This document shows positions 24,241 to 32,101 of a stretch of 41,820 nt of DNA, piece after piece. The number at the start of each line of letters is the position of its first letter. Within the stretch, counting starts at the first letter, position 1. The notes below the pieces were generated by a model, which worked only from the letters and a program-made list of their open reading frames with translations, made no database searches and was not told where the DNA came from. The DNA is from Proteobacteria bacterium HN_bin10 (GTDB taxonomy: Bacteria; Pseudomonadota; Alphaproteobacteria; Caulobacterales; Aquidulcibacteraceae): the NCBI GenBank assembly GCA_002083515.1, contig LWDN01000047.1:1-41820 (forward strand). The letters run 5' to 3'. Made by a program: the position numbers and the translations under genes.

Positions 24241-24280
24241 AGGTCTTCTCACCCTGTCGCAAGCGAGGGGAGAACGGGTC
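24241..24280. repeat. REP-like palindromic repeat fragment
   Basis: A short interrupted palindrome: TCTTCTC at 24244-24250 faces GGGGAGAA at 24267-24274, with CTGTCGCAAGCGAG between them. This is the form of the GC-rich palindromic repeats scattered in alphaproteobacterial genomes. It is shorter than the one inside chrA and a different version. It also supplies the purine-rich GAGGGGAG that precedes the acetyltransferase start. Confidence 0.5.
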
Positions 24281-24802
24281 TTGCTGATACTGACTGCGCA
24301 GCGCCTGGCGCTGCTGGCGCTCGATCGCGAGCTGGCGGCGCTGCAGGCGTCGAGCCGCGCGGCCTTCTTCAACGCCATTGCCGTCATGCACGAGCCGCTG
24401 TGGCCGCCGGCGCCGTTCGAACATGCGTCGTTCGCGTGGGCGGAGGAGCATCTCGCGCACGATCCGGAGGGCCAAGGCTGGTACGGTTGGGCGCTACTGG
24501 CCAACGAAGGCGAGCGCGCGCCGCCGCGTCTCGTCGGCATTGCCGCTCTGATCGGGCGGCCCGACGAAAATGGCGATGTCGAGTTGGCGTTCGGCTTGCT
24601 GCCCGAATTCCGCGGCCGCGGCTACGGGTCTGAGACCGTCAGCACACTGGCGGCCTGGGCTTTGACCAATGGCGCCAAGCGCGTCATCGCGCACCTGGAC
24701 GCCGAGGATTCGAACGCCGCGGCGACGCTCGCCAAAAGCGGGTTCTCGGATATCGGCGAGCCGCCCTATCCCGGCGTCGCCCGCTGGGCTTTGAGCGCCT
24801 GA
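24281..24802 (+). CDS. GNAT family N-acetyltransferase
   Basis: 173 residues of the RimJ/RimL-like GNAT subgroup. It opens LILTAQRLALLAL, has LVGIAALIGRPDENGDVELAFGLL, and the acetyl-CoA pyrophosphate loop LPEFRGRGYGSETVSTL. KRVIAHLDAEDSNAAATLAKSGF is the usual late segment, leading to SDIGEPPYPG. The acceptor is unknown. The start is probably a TTG at 24281, with GAGGGGAG about nine bases upstream inside the repeat; no ATG gives a full GNAT domain. It meets the winged-helix gene tail to tail. Confidence 0.9.
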   Translation: MLILTAQRLALLALDRELAALQASSRAAFFNAIAVMHEPLWPPAPFEHASFAWAEEHLAHDPEGQGWYGWALLANEGERAPPRLVGIAALIGRPDENGDVELAFGLLPEFRGRGYGSETVSTLAAWALTNGAKRVIAHLDAEDSNAAATLAKSGFSDIGEPPYPGVARWALSA

Positions 24803-24814
24803 ACGCGCGCGCGG

Positions 24815-25117
24815 CTACTCCGCCGCGCTCAGCAGCGTCTGGATGCGATTGAGGTAGGCGATCCACGCGGCGCGGCCTTGCTTGGTGAGATGCACGAGCG
24901 TCAGCGGTTTCTTGCCGGAATAGGTCTTCTCGATGCGAACGTACCCGGCTTCTTCGAGCTTCGAGAGATGCGTGGATAGGTTGCCGTCGGTGGCGTTGAC
25001 CTTGGCCTTCAGCTCGACGAACGGAGCAGGGGAGACGGTCGAGAGATACGCCATGATCCCCAGCCGCAGGCGACCGTGGATCGCGTCGTCGATCTCGGTG
25101 TGATCGAACTTGCTCAC
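24815..25117 (-). CDS. Winged-helix transcriptional regulator
   Basis: 100 residues forming one winged-helix domain of the MarR/HTH_27 type. RLRLGIMAYLSTVSPAPFVELKAK leads into the recognition region ATDGNLSTHLSKLEEAGYVRI. The wing and closing helix are YSGKKPLTLVHLTKQGRAAW and YLNRIQTLLSAAE. It has no separate effector domain. It follows the membrane-protein gene by 3 bases on the same strand, so the two form a regulator/membrane-protein pair. It may bind the repeats in the shared promoter upstream of 25738; that is inference. Confidence 0.88.
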   Translation of the reverse strand: MSKFDHTEIDDAIHGRLRLGIMAYLSTVSPAPFVELKAKVNATDGNLSTHLSKLEEAGYVRIEKTYSGKKPLTLVHLTKQGRAAWIAYLNRIQTLLSAAE

Positions 25118-25120
25118 GCC

Positions 25121-25738
25121 TCACACCACGGTCTTCGGTTCGTGGCGCAACATGATAAGGCCGGGCGCGATCAGCACCGCGATGCAACCCGCCGCCGCCA
25201 GCAGGTAGAGCCAAGCCTCGTTAAAGAAATACCAGAGCAAGCCGCTGATGATCCAAGCCAAGAAGGCGAATGTCTTGAGCCAGCCGTGGCCGCCGGCGGT
25301 CGCAGTCACATAAAGGGCGACGCCATAGAGGCCGAAGCCGGCGGCGACGATGGCGTTGGGCGCGGTGAAGTCATTGTTGACGATCCCGCGCGTGACCGTG
25401 CCAGCCACTACGACCAAGATCGCCGCCGTCACGCCCTGCCAGACGTTGCGATCGACGCGGTTTGGAATGGCGGCGCCGCCCGGAAGCTGCATGACGCGCC
25501 GCCGCAACAGCGTCATGCCGAGAAACGCGCTGACGCCGAAGCCGATCCAGAGAAGGCCGATCCATTGCCCAGGAACGGGGAAGACTTGCGAGATCGCCGC
25601 CCACTGCACGCTGTAGCAAATGGTCAGCAACACGCCGAACAAGATCAAATACGATCCGCCAATCAAGGGCGCATGCCGGCCTTCTTCGGCCAACGTGCGC
25701 GCATAGGCGAGATCCGCGAGCATTTCATCGCGCGTCAT
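25121..25738 (-). CDS. Membrane protein paired with a winged-helix regulator
   Basis: 205 residues. A short soluble start (MTRDEMLADLAYARTLAEEG) is followed by about six hydrophobic segments, the first SYLILFGVLLTICYSVQW and the last LYLLAAAGCIAVLIAPGLIM. No family name is recognised; such proteins are often found with small winged-helix regulators. CGGAGG lies about 4 bases before the ATG at 25738, better than the upstream ATG at 25756. A strong promoter lies 30 bases further upstream. It and the regulator are likely cotranscribed. Confidence 0.82.
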   Translation of the reverse strand: MTRDEMLADLAYARTLAEEGRHAPLIGGSYLILFGVLLTICYSVQWAAISQVFPVPGQWIGLLWIGFGVSAFLGMTLLRRRVMQLPGGAAIPNRVDRNVWQGVTAAILVVVAGTVTRGIVNNDFTAPNAIVAAGFGLYGVALYVTATAGGHGWLKTFAFLAWIISGLLWYFFNEAWLYLLAAAGCIAVLIAPGLIMLRHEPKTVV

Positions 25739-25755
25739 GATTGCCTCCGGCATCA

Positions 25756-25796
25756 ACTTTGAAAAACAAAGTAAGACAACAAAGTGCTAACGTCAA
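25756..25796 (-). promoter_or_regulatory. Promoter and operator-like repeats of the regulator/membrane-protein operon
   Basis: On the minus strand TTGACG (25796-25791) and TACTTT (25773-25768) are spaced by 17 bases, a near-consensus sigma-70 pair. Overlapping it is the inverted repeat ACTTTG-N5-CAAAGT at 25756-25772. The octamer AACAAAGT occurs twice 13 bases apart, at 25766-25773 and 25779-25786. The repeats cover the -10 box, so a bound regulator would block transcription. The operon's own winged-helix protein is the natural candidate. Confidence 0.6.
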
Positions 25797-25962
25797 GAGC
25801 GATGGGTGGTTGGAATGTTGTTGGGGGAAGGAGAGCGCGGGAAGCGCTGGAAGGATCAGCGTTTGAAAGCGTAGCGCGAAAGTCGGCGGCGTTCGTAGCG
25901 GGAGCGGGGACAACGAATGACCGGAGAGCGCATGCGATCCTTTGTCAGTGTCTGAAAAGGCG

Positions 25963-25988
25963 AAGGGGGATGCTTTCGCATCCCCCTT
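25963..25988 (-). terminator. Intrinsic terminator of the H1-like gene
   Basis: AAGGGGGATGC at 25963-25973 pairs perfectly with GCATCCCCCTT at 25978-25988 around a 4-base loop. It begins 11 bases after the stop of the H1-like gene on the minus strand, and CGCCTTTTC follows in that direction. The 11-bp GC-rich stem supports termination, although the T run is short. Confidence 0.7.
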
Positions 25989-25999
25989 GCCAAACTTCG

Positions 26000-26167
26000 T
26001 TACATCGAAGCAGCAGCCGCCTTCTTGGTACGGCGCTTTGCCGTCTTCTTGGCCGGCTTGCGCTTCGCGGTCTTCTTGGCGGTCTTGCGCTTCGCGGCCT
26101 TGCGAACCGCCTTACGAGCCACCTTCTTCGCCGGCTTCTTCGCCGCCTTCTTTACCTTCTTAGCCAT
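26000..26167 (-). CDS. Histone H1-like Lys/Ala-rich DNA-binding protein
   Basis: 55 residues, almost wholly Lys, Ala, Arg, Thr and Pro, in repeats such as PAKKVARK, TAKKTAKR and PAKKTAKR. It starts MAKKVKKAAKKPAKK and ends KKAAAASM. The composition is that of the C-terminal tails of histone H1 and of bacterial H1-like nucleoid proteins, which bind DNA through charge. It has no globular domain. GAGGAAA lies upstream of the ATG at 26167, which rules out the longer in-frame reading. A strong terminator follows. The codons favour AAG and GCC, which makes the gene a run of CTT-rich repeats on the opposite strand. Confidence 0.8.
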   Translation of the reverse strand: MAKKVKKAAKKPAKKVARKAVRKAAKRKTAKKTAKRKPAKKTAKRRTKKAAAASM

Positions 26168-26389
26168 TTTCGTTTCCTCATCTTTACTTGTGTTGGTTCG
26201 TTCGTTGGATGGTGAGTTGTTTGACTCTCCGTGTATTTTTTTCGCTGAATTTGGTTTGCAAGTAGTTTCCGCAAGCAACATCGCGAATTTTTCTGCGCGT
26301 TCGATTTTTTGTCTCTTCGATGACTGCGCGAATTCTCTGCGAGCCTTGATTTTCAAGGCGCGCAGCGGAGTGCGCGCGCGCATTTTTCG
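26168..26389. other. AT-richer intergenic region between xerC and the H1-like gene
   Basis: These 222 bases carry no gene that I can support and are clearly richer in A and T than the rest of the window, with several runs of five to seven T. They probably hold the promoter of the H1-like gene, but no hexamer pair is convincing. A perfect hairpin, GCCTTGA-TTT-TCAAGGC, is at 26343-26359, about 30 bases after the xerC stop; it lacks a T run and is a weak terminator candidate. Confidence 0.5.
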
Positions 26390-27304
26390 TCACGCACGCG
26401 GATGCGCGCGGCGATACGACTGCAAAATTTTTTGCGCTTCGACGCTCGTGTAGCTCTGAGTCGTCGACAGTGATTCGTGTCCGAGCAGGTCTTGGATGGC
26501 GCGCAGATCGGCGCCGTTGGCGAGCAGATGCGTGGCGAAGGCGTGCCGCAGAGCGTGCGGCGTAGCGCTCGCTGGCAACCCAAGACGCGTTCGCAACCGC
26601 TCCATCAGCGCCTGCGCCATGCGCGCCGAATAGGCGCCGCCGCGGCTGGCGCGGAAGAGCGGCGCATCGCCATCGAGCACATAAGGGCAGAGTTCGGCGT
26701 AGCGATCGACCGCATGACGAGCCGCCGCCAGAAGGGGCACGACGCGCTCCTTGCCGCCTTTGCCGGCGATGCGCAGGACTTCGGGCAAAGGTAGATCGGC
26801 GCCGGTCAGCGCCAGCGCTTCGCTAATGCGAAGGCCCGCCGCATAGAGAAGTGTAATCAACGCGGCGTCGCGCGCGCCTTGCCAATCGTCGGCGCCTGTT
26901 GCGACGGCTTCAGCAATGAGATGCCGTGCGCCGGCCTCGGAGACCGGCCGTGGCAGCGATCGTTTCAACTTCGGCCCGCGCACCAGGGCGAGGCGCGCAT
27001 TGGCGATTCTATGGCGGCGTTCGAGGTAGCGATAGAAGCTGCGGATCGCCGCCAGCGCACGCGAGATCGAGCGATCCGAGAGCGCGTCCGGCCCCTGCCG
27101 CCGATGCGCGAGATAGGCGCGCAGATCGCGCGGCTCTAGTTCGGCGAGATCGCGCGCGGTCGGCGCATCGCCCAAATGTGCGCTCAAAAAGCCCAAAAAG
27201 GCGGCGACATCGCGCTCATAGGCTGAGACCGAGTTGTGCGAAAAACGGCGCTCGTCGCGCAGGTGCGCGATCCATTGTGCGAGCAGGGCGGCGGCCGTCG
27301 TCAT
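26390..27304 (-). CDS. xerC: Tyrosine recombinase XerC
   Basis: 304 residues. The SAM-like core-binding domain (about 1-100) contains FSHNSVSAYERDVAAFLGFL. The catalytic domain has the first Arg in LYAAGLRISEALAL, Lys in IAGKGGKERVVPL, the HxxR of TPHALRHAFATHLL, His in LGHESLSTTQ and the nucleophile Tyr in QSYTSVEAQ. XerC works with XerD at dif to resolve chromosome dimers, coordinated by FtsK, whose 3' end is also in this window. The length is typical. There is no adjacent xerD and no integrase-type neighbourhood, so it is the housekeeping protein. Confidence 0.93.
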   Translation of the reverse strand: MTTAAALLAQWIAHLRDERRFSHNSVSAYERDVAAFLGFLSAHLGDAPTARDLAELEPRDLRAYLAHRRQGPDALSDRSISRALAAIRSFYRYLERRHRIANARLALVRGPKLKRSLPRPVSEAGARHLIAEAVATGADDWQGARDAALITLLYAAGLRISEALALTGADLPLPEVLRIAGKGGKERVVPLLAAARHAVDRYAELCPYVLDGDAPLFRASRGGAYSARMAQALMERLRTRLGLPASATPHALRHAFATHLLANGADLRAIQDLLGHESLSTTQSYTSVEAQKILQSYRRAHPRA

Positions 27305-27341
27305 GGGCGGCGATCATGCTTCCGCGCGCGTCAACATCTCG

Positions 27342-28346
27342 TCAACGCTTCCGCGGCGCCAAGTGCTCGAGCCAATACTCGTAATGATAGTGCGCCTGGC
27401 GATCGCTTACGGCGTAGCGCGGAAAGTGCGCGCGGCCCTCGTGCGCCAGCAGATCAACGGGAAGCTGCCAGGGGCTGACGCCGGTAGAACGTGCGACCGC
27501 GAGGTCCGTTTCGAAGCCGAGGCGCTGACGCATGCTGAGCGTGAGGCCCAGCTCCGCGTTCGGATAGAACCCGCCCTCCAGCCGCGCCGCCAGGGATCGA
27601 ACGAAGCCAGCATGATCCTCGCCGCGACGATGGCGGTGCAGCGCGACCTCGGCAACCCCGCCTGAACACAGCGCAAACAACGCCGTCGCCCGATCGCAAG
27701 TCCGCTGACCCGCGATCCAGGCGATCTCGGCAACGCCCCAATCCCAGTCCCAATGCAGCACGATCTCGTGCCAATCGTCCGGCTTCATCTGCTGAATCAG
27801 GCCAAGCAGCGAAGCCGCCTCGATATCGAGCGGCGCAGCTAGGCACTCGCGCCAGCGCGAAAAGTGCGCCCGGCGCTCGCTCTCCGCCGCGTGGAGCGCC
27901 ATGAGCTCGGCGATCAGGCGTTCGCGCGTTTGAACGAGCAAGCGGCGAAATGAGGGATCGATGCGCCAGAGCGCGAGCTGAAATTCGAACGCTTCGGACC
28001 GCTCGAAGCAGCAGACATAAGCCGAGCCTACGCGCCGAAGCTCCAGATCATCGAGCCGGCGCCAACTGGCGCCGCGAACGATGTGCCGAACAAGCGCCCG
28101 GTAGTGCGCATGCTGCGGCGGCACGGGCTCGTCCGGCAGCGCATCGCGATATTGTTCCCAGAGCGCGCGCAGCACCTGCGGCGGCGCGCCGTCGGGCGCG
28201 AACGTCGTGAACAGATGGTCGTGCGCGCTGGCTGGCAACGGCACGAGCCGGGTCAGAAGCTTCGCCAACATGGCGCCGCCAGGATCGCGCGCCTTGGCTA
28301 AGAACAGGTCAGAAAGGAAGGTTAAGGGCCGTTCAGTGACAGGCAA
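27342..28346 (-). CDS. DUF4274-like domain protein, unknown function
   Basis: About 334 residues from a TTG start at 28346, or 309 from the ATG at 28271. No signal peptide or membrane helix. The segment KPDDWHEIVLHWDWDWGVAEIAWI followed by CDRATALFALC fits my memory of DUF4274, in which a Trp/Asp-rich stretch precedes CDxxTAL. The N-terminal half is helical and rich in Arg and Leu. The C-terminus ends with HYHYEYWLEHLAPRKR. It diverges from priA across a 51-base gap. The function of the domain is unknown to me, and the start is uncertain. Confidence 0.72.
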   Translation of the reverse strand: MPVTERPLTFLSDLFLAKARDPGGAMLAKLLTRLVPLPASAHDHLFTTFAPDGAPPQVLRALWEQYRDALPDEPVPPQHAHYRALVRHIVRGASWRRLDDLELRRVGSAYVCCFERSEAFEFQLALWRIDPSFRRLLVQTRERLIAELMALHAAESERRAHFSRWRECLAAPLDIEAASLLGLIQQMKPDDWHEIVLHWDWDWGVAEIAWIAGQRTCDRATALFALCSGGVAEVALHRHRRGEDHAGFVRSLAARLEGGFYPNAELGLTLSMRQRLGFETDLAVARSTGVSPWQLPVDLLAHEGRAHFPRYAVSDRQAHYHYEYWLEHLAPRKR

Positions 28347-28397
28347 ACCACATCCGGCGCTTTCGCCGAATCTGCTTCGCCCCTAGATTCGCAAGCG

Positions 28398-30677
28398 ATG
28401 AACTCGACCGCCCGCCGCCGCGCCATGGAAGCGCTGAAGCGCAACCGCGCGGCGCCGCCGCTCGGGCCGCTGTTCTCGGTGGCGGAGGAGGGCGCCGAAT
28501 ATCAGGCCGACACGCTCGACAAAATCGCGGTGCTGTTTCCGTTGCCGCTGCCGGAGCCATTCGACTATCGCGCGCCATCGTCGCTCGATCTGCAGCCGGG
28601 TCAGCATGTGATCGCGCCGATCGGTTCGCGTTTGGTGCGCGGGGTAGTCTGGGCGGTGGAGCGCAACCATCCGGGCGCCGCAAACCTGAAGGCGATCGAA
28701 GAGGTGCTTCCGGGCGTGGCGGTGCCCGAGATCAGCCGCGCTTTTGTCGACTGGGCGGCGAAATACGTTGTGCGCCCTCCGGGCGATCTGGTGCGCATGG
28801 TGGTGCGCTCGCCTGAGGCGCTGTTTCCCCCGCCGACCCACATCGTCTTGGCGCCGACTGGCGAGCCGCCGCCCAAGCTCACCGAGGCGCGCCGGCGGGT
28901 GATGGAGGAAGCGGCGAAGGAGCCCGTCAGCGCTGCGGAGCTGGCGCGCCGCGCCGAAACTTCTTCAGCCGTGGTCAAGGGCTTGGTCGATTGCGGCGCC
29001 TTGACGAAGCTGGAGATCAGCGAAGATCCGCCGTTCCCGGCGCCGGATCTCAGCCGCAGCGGCAAAGAGCTGTCGGAAATCCAGTTGGCCGCTGCGGAGC
29101 AAATGTGCGCCTCTGTGCGCGAACACAAGTTTCACGTGGCGCTGCTCGATGGCGTGACCGGATCGGGCAAGACCGAGGTTTATCTCGAAGCCGCCGCCGA
29201 AGCGATGCGCACGCATCCCGGCGCGCAGGTGTTGGTGCTGCTGCCGGAGATCGCGCTGACGCAGGCGGCGATGAGCCGCTTCGAAGCGCGTTTCGGCGTG
29301 CAGCCGGTGGAGTGGCATTCCGCCATTCAGCCGAAGGCACGCCGCCGCGCCTGGCGCGAGATCGCCGCCGGGCGCGCCAGGCTTATCGTCGGGGCGCGCT
29401 CAGCGCTGTTCCTGCCGTATCCGAACCTGCGCCTCATCGTCGTCGATGAAGAACATGACTCGTCCTACAAGCAGGAGGACGGCGTCATCTATCAGGCCCG
29501 CGACATGGCCGTCGCCCGCGCCAAGCTCGGCGATTGCATGGTGATCCTCGCCAGCGCCACGCCGTCGCTGGAGACTTTGGTCAATGCGCGCGCCGGCCGC
29601 TATGCGCACGTGCAGCTGCCGTCGCGCCACGGCGCGGCGGAATTGCCGGATGTCGCGCTGATCGATCTGAAGCTCGATCCGCCGGAGAAGGGCCGCTGGC
29701 TTTCGCCCAAACTCATCACCGCCGCCGCGAACGCTTTGTTGCGCGGCGAGCAATCGCTCTTCTACATGAACCGCCGCGGCTACGCGCCGTTGACGCTCTG
29801 CCGCGCCTGCGGCCATCGCATGCGCTCGCCCGATAGCGATTCATGGCTGGTCGAGCACCGCTATTCGGGGCGGCTTGTTTGCCACCTAACGGGCTTTTCG
29901 ATGCCGAAGCCGAAGGAATGTCCCGAGTGCAAGGCGGTCGACGCCTTCGTGTCCATCGGTCCCGGCGTCGAGCGCATTGAGGAAGAGGTGCGCGAGAGCT
30001 TCCCGAATGCGCGCATCGAGATTTTCTCCTCAGACACGACGCCCAATGGCGAGGCCGTGCGGGCGCTGGTGGCGCGCATGGAGCAGGGCGAGATCGACAT
30101 TCTCATCGGCACCCAGATCGTCGCCAAGGGCCACAACTTTCCGAATCTGACTTTCGTCGGCGTGGTCGATGCGGATTTGGGGCTGAAGGGCGGCGATCTC
30201 CGCGCCGGCGAACGCACCTTCCAATTGGTCAGCCAGGTCGCCGGCCGCGCCGGCCGTCACGAAAAGCCGGGCAGGGCGCTCATCCAAACCTACGCGCCGC
30301 ACGAGCCGGTGATGCAGGCGCTCGCGGCGCAGGATCGCGACGCCTTCTTCGCGGCTGAAATCGCCGAGCGCGAGGCCGCCGGCATGCCGCCCTATGGGCG
30401 GCTGGCGGCGGTGATCGTCTCCGCGCCCAACGAACAGCTTGCCAATGATTCCGCCAAAGCGATGGGGGAGAAAGCGCCGGTCGTTGAAGGTCTGGATCTT
30501 TGGGGCCCGGCGCCGGCGCCGCTTTCGGTCATCCGCGGCATGCACAGGCGGCGCTTTCTGGTGCGCGCCAATCGCGGCGTCGACGTGAGCGCCTTTCTGG
30601 CCGCGTGGTCCGCGCGGGTGAAACTGCACAGCGCCGTGCGCGTGCAGATCGATGTTGATCCTTATTCGTTCCTTTAA
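28398..30677 (+). CDS. priA: Primosomal protein N' (replication restart helicase)
   Basis: 759 residues. The 3'-DNA-binding domain begins near residue 40 (IAVLFPLPLPEPFDYRAP). The helicase core has Walker A at 253-260 (VTGSGKTE), VLLPEIALT, the DEEH box in IVVDEEHDSSYKQ, and FYMNRRGYAPL. Later come IDILIGTQIVAKGHNFPNL and VAGRAGRHEKPG. PriA reloads DnaB at stalled forks. The zinc region is altered: C468/C471 and C508/C511 remain, but the inner set is S477, S480, C495 and T498 instead of four Cys. The ATG at 28398 gives a somewhat extended N-terminus. Confidence 0.95.
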   Translation: MNSTARRRAMEALKRNRAAPPLGPLFSVAEEGAEYQADTLDKIAVLFPLPLPEPFDYRAPSSLDLQPGQHVIAPIGSRLVRGVVWAVERNHPGAANLKAIEEVLPGVAVPEISRAFVDWAAKYVVRPPGDLVRMVVRSPEALFPPPTHIVLAPTGEPPPKLTEARRRVMEEAAKEPVSAAELARRAETSSAVVKGLVDCGALTKLEISEDPPFPAPDLSRSGKELSEIQLAAAEQMCASVREHKFHVALLDGVTGSGKTEVYLEAAAEAMRTHPGAQVLVLLPEIALTQAAMSRFEARFGVQPVEWHSAIQPKARRRAWREIAAGRARLIVGARSALFLPYPNLRLIVVDEEHDSSYKQEDGVIYQARDMAVARAKLGDCMVILASATPSLETLVNARAGRYAHVQLPSRHGAAELPDVALIDLKLDPPEKGRWLSPKLITAAANALLRGEQSLFYMNRRGYAPLTLCRACGHRMRSPDSDSWLVEHRYSGRLVCHLTGFSMPKPKECPECKAVDAFVSIGPGVERIEEEVRESFPNARIEIFSSDTTPNGEAVRALVARMEQGEIDILIGTQIVAKGHNFPNLTFVGVVDADLGLKGGDLRAGERTFQLVSQVAGRAGRHEKPGRALIQTYAPHEPVMQALAAQDRDAFFAAEIAEREAAGMPPYGRLAAVIVSAPNEQLANDSAKAMGEKAPVVEGLDLWGPAPAPLSVIRGMHRRRFLVRANRGVDVSAFLAAWSARVKLHSAVRVQIDVDPYSFL

Positions 30678-31178
30678 TCATCGAACAAAGAATTCGGCGT
30701 CGCGCCACGCTTGTTCTTGCGCTTCTCGGTCGGCAACCAACGCTAGCAAAGTACGCTCGGACCTATGATACTCGCCGTCTTCGTGCACTTTGTTGTGGCA
30801 GGGGCGACAGATGGCTACGAGAGGTGTGTCATCATCGCCAGCCAAAACGCGCGGACGATAGTCTCGGTGGTGAACCTCGGTGGCCGCGCGACCGCAACAC
30901 TGGCACTCGTGGTCGGCAGCCTTCAATACGCGCCGCTTCTGTCTACGCCAAGCATTGTCGCTGCTGAGGTAGTCGTTGTACCAACGTATGTCTTTGACTT
31001 TTGGGACCAAGAAAGCATTTGGATCCAGCGCCGAGAGCGCCGCGCGCCAATTGTTCTTTGCAAAGAAGAGGTGCATTTGATCCGCTAGCCCGTGCGCGGG
31101 AATTGTGCCTGAGTAGCCGTGCCTCGCTAGGTCGTCGGAGGAGGGCACGGGGTCGGGTGAAATGACAGGTAGCGGCAT
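30678..31178 (-). CDS. HNH endonuclease domain protein
   Basis: 166 residues. The C-terminal half is an HNH zinc-finger nuclease domain: CQCCGRAATEVHHRDY with the central HH, then LVAICRPCHNKVHEDGEYH with the second CxxC and the final His. The N-terminal part (SALDPNAFLVPKVKDIRWY) has no known motif. Such small HNH proteins cleave DNA, but the specificity cannot be read here. It abuts the priA stop tail to tail with no gap. Its ATG has a weak ribosome-binding site; one at MHLFFAKN (residue 35) is possible. Confidence 0.85.
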   Translation of the reverse strand: MPLPVISPDPVPSSDDLARHGYSGTIPAHGLADQMHLFFAKNNWRAALSALDPNAFLVPKVKDIRWYNDYLSSDNAWRRQKRRVLKAADHECQCCGRAATEVHHRDYRPRVLAGDDDTPLVAICRPCHNKVHEDGEYHRSERTLLALVADREAQEQAWRDAEFFVR

Positions 31179-31217
31179 GTCCGAAGCGTCGTTCTCGGCG
31201 GTAAAGGAATTGTTTCA

Positions 31218-31998
31218 ATGTACAAACCCTTCGACCTCACTGGCCGCGTCGCGCTTGTCACCGGCGGAAATGGCGGGCATTGGCCTGGGCATGGCCGATG
31301 CGTTGGCGCAGGCGGGCGCGAGTGTCGAGATCTGGGGCACCAACCCGGACAAGAACGCGCGGGCGCTGGAACAGCTGAAGGCGCATGGCACGAAGGTCAA
31401 CGCGCGCATCGTCGATGTGTCGACCGAAGCCAATGTTGTCGCGGGTTTCAACGCGACGCTTGCCGAGTTCGGCCGCGTCGATGCCTGCCTCGCCAATGCC
31501 GGCGTCTCCAATCGCTGGAAGTCGTTCCTCGACATCGGCGGTGACGACTATCGCCGCGTCATGGCGATCAACCTCGACGGCATGATCTGGACCATGCGCG
31601 AAGCGTGCCGGCACATGAAGGCGCGCGCGGAAGCCGGCGATCCCGGCGGCTCGATCGCGGCGGTGGCGAGCCTCGGCGCGCTCTTCGGCGCCGCGCGCAA
31701 TCAGGATTACACCGCAACCAAAGCCGCGATCATCTCCGTCACCAACGGCATCGCGGTCGAGTTCGCACGTTACGGCGTGCGCGCCAACGCCATCCTGCCT
31801 GGCTGGATCGCGACCGACATGACCGGCGCCGCGCAAGAGAACGACGTCTTCACCAAGAACGTCATCGCCCGCGTGCCGTACCGCCGCTGGGGCAAGCCGG
31901 AAGAGTTCGGCGGCATCGCCGTCTACCTCGCCAGCGATGCGTCGCGTTTCCACAACGGCGACTCGATTCTGATCGACGGCGGCTATTCGAAGTTCTGA
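31218..31998 (+). pseudogene. SDR family oxidoreductase, frameshifted in the NAD-binding loop
   Basis: The start at 31218 reads MYKPFDLTGRVALVTGGNGG, and the match then moves to another frame that continues as IGLGMADALAQAGASVEIWG to the stop at 31996-31998. One extra G in the GGG at 31275-31277 explains the shift; removing it restores TGGNGGIGLG and a 259-residue protein. The rest is intact: LANAGVSN, the catalytic Ser region VASLGALFGA, YTATK for Tyr and Lys, and ILIDGGYSKF. AAAGGA lies upstream of the ATG. With the extra base, no product would bind NAD(P). A sequence error is an equal possibility. Confidence 0.85.
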
Positions 31999-32101
31999 CG
32001 TTCGTCATCGACGAGCGGCGCCAGCGAAGTCCGGAAACGGCGAGCATCGCCGTCCGGTTTCACGATGCTGGGCGTGTCGATCCTCCCCAGGAGAAACGCG
32101 A

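Noticed and set aside
25784..26215. Plus-strand frame opposite the H1-like gene with Leu/Arg repeats
   Set aside because: Its repetitive residues come from the complement of the Lys/Ala codons; the minus-strand gene has the ribosome-binding site and terminator.
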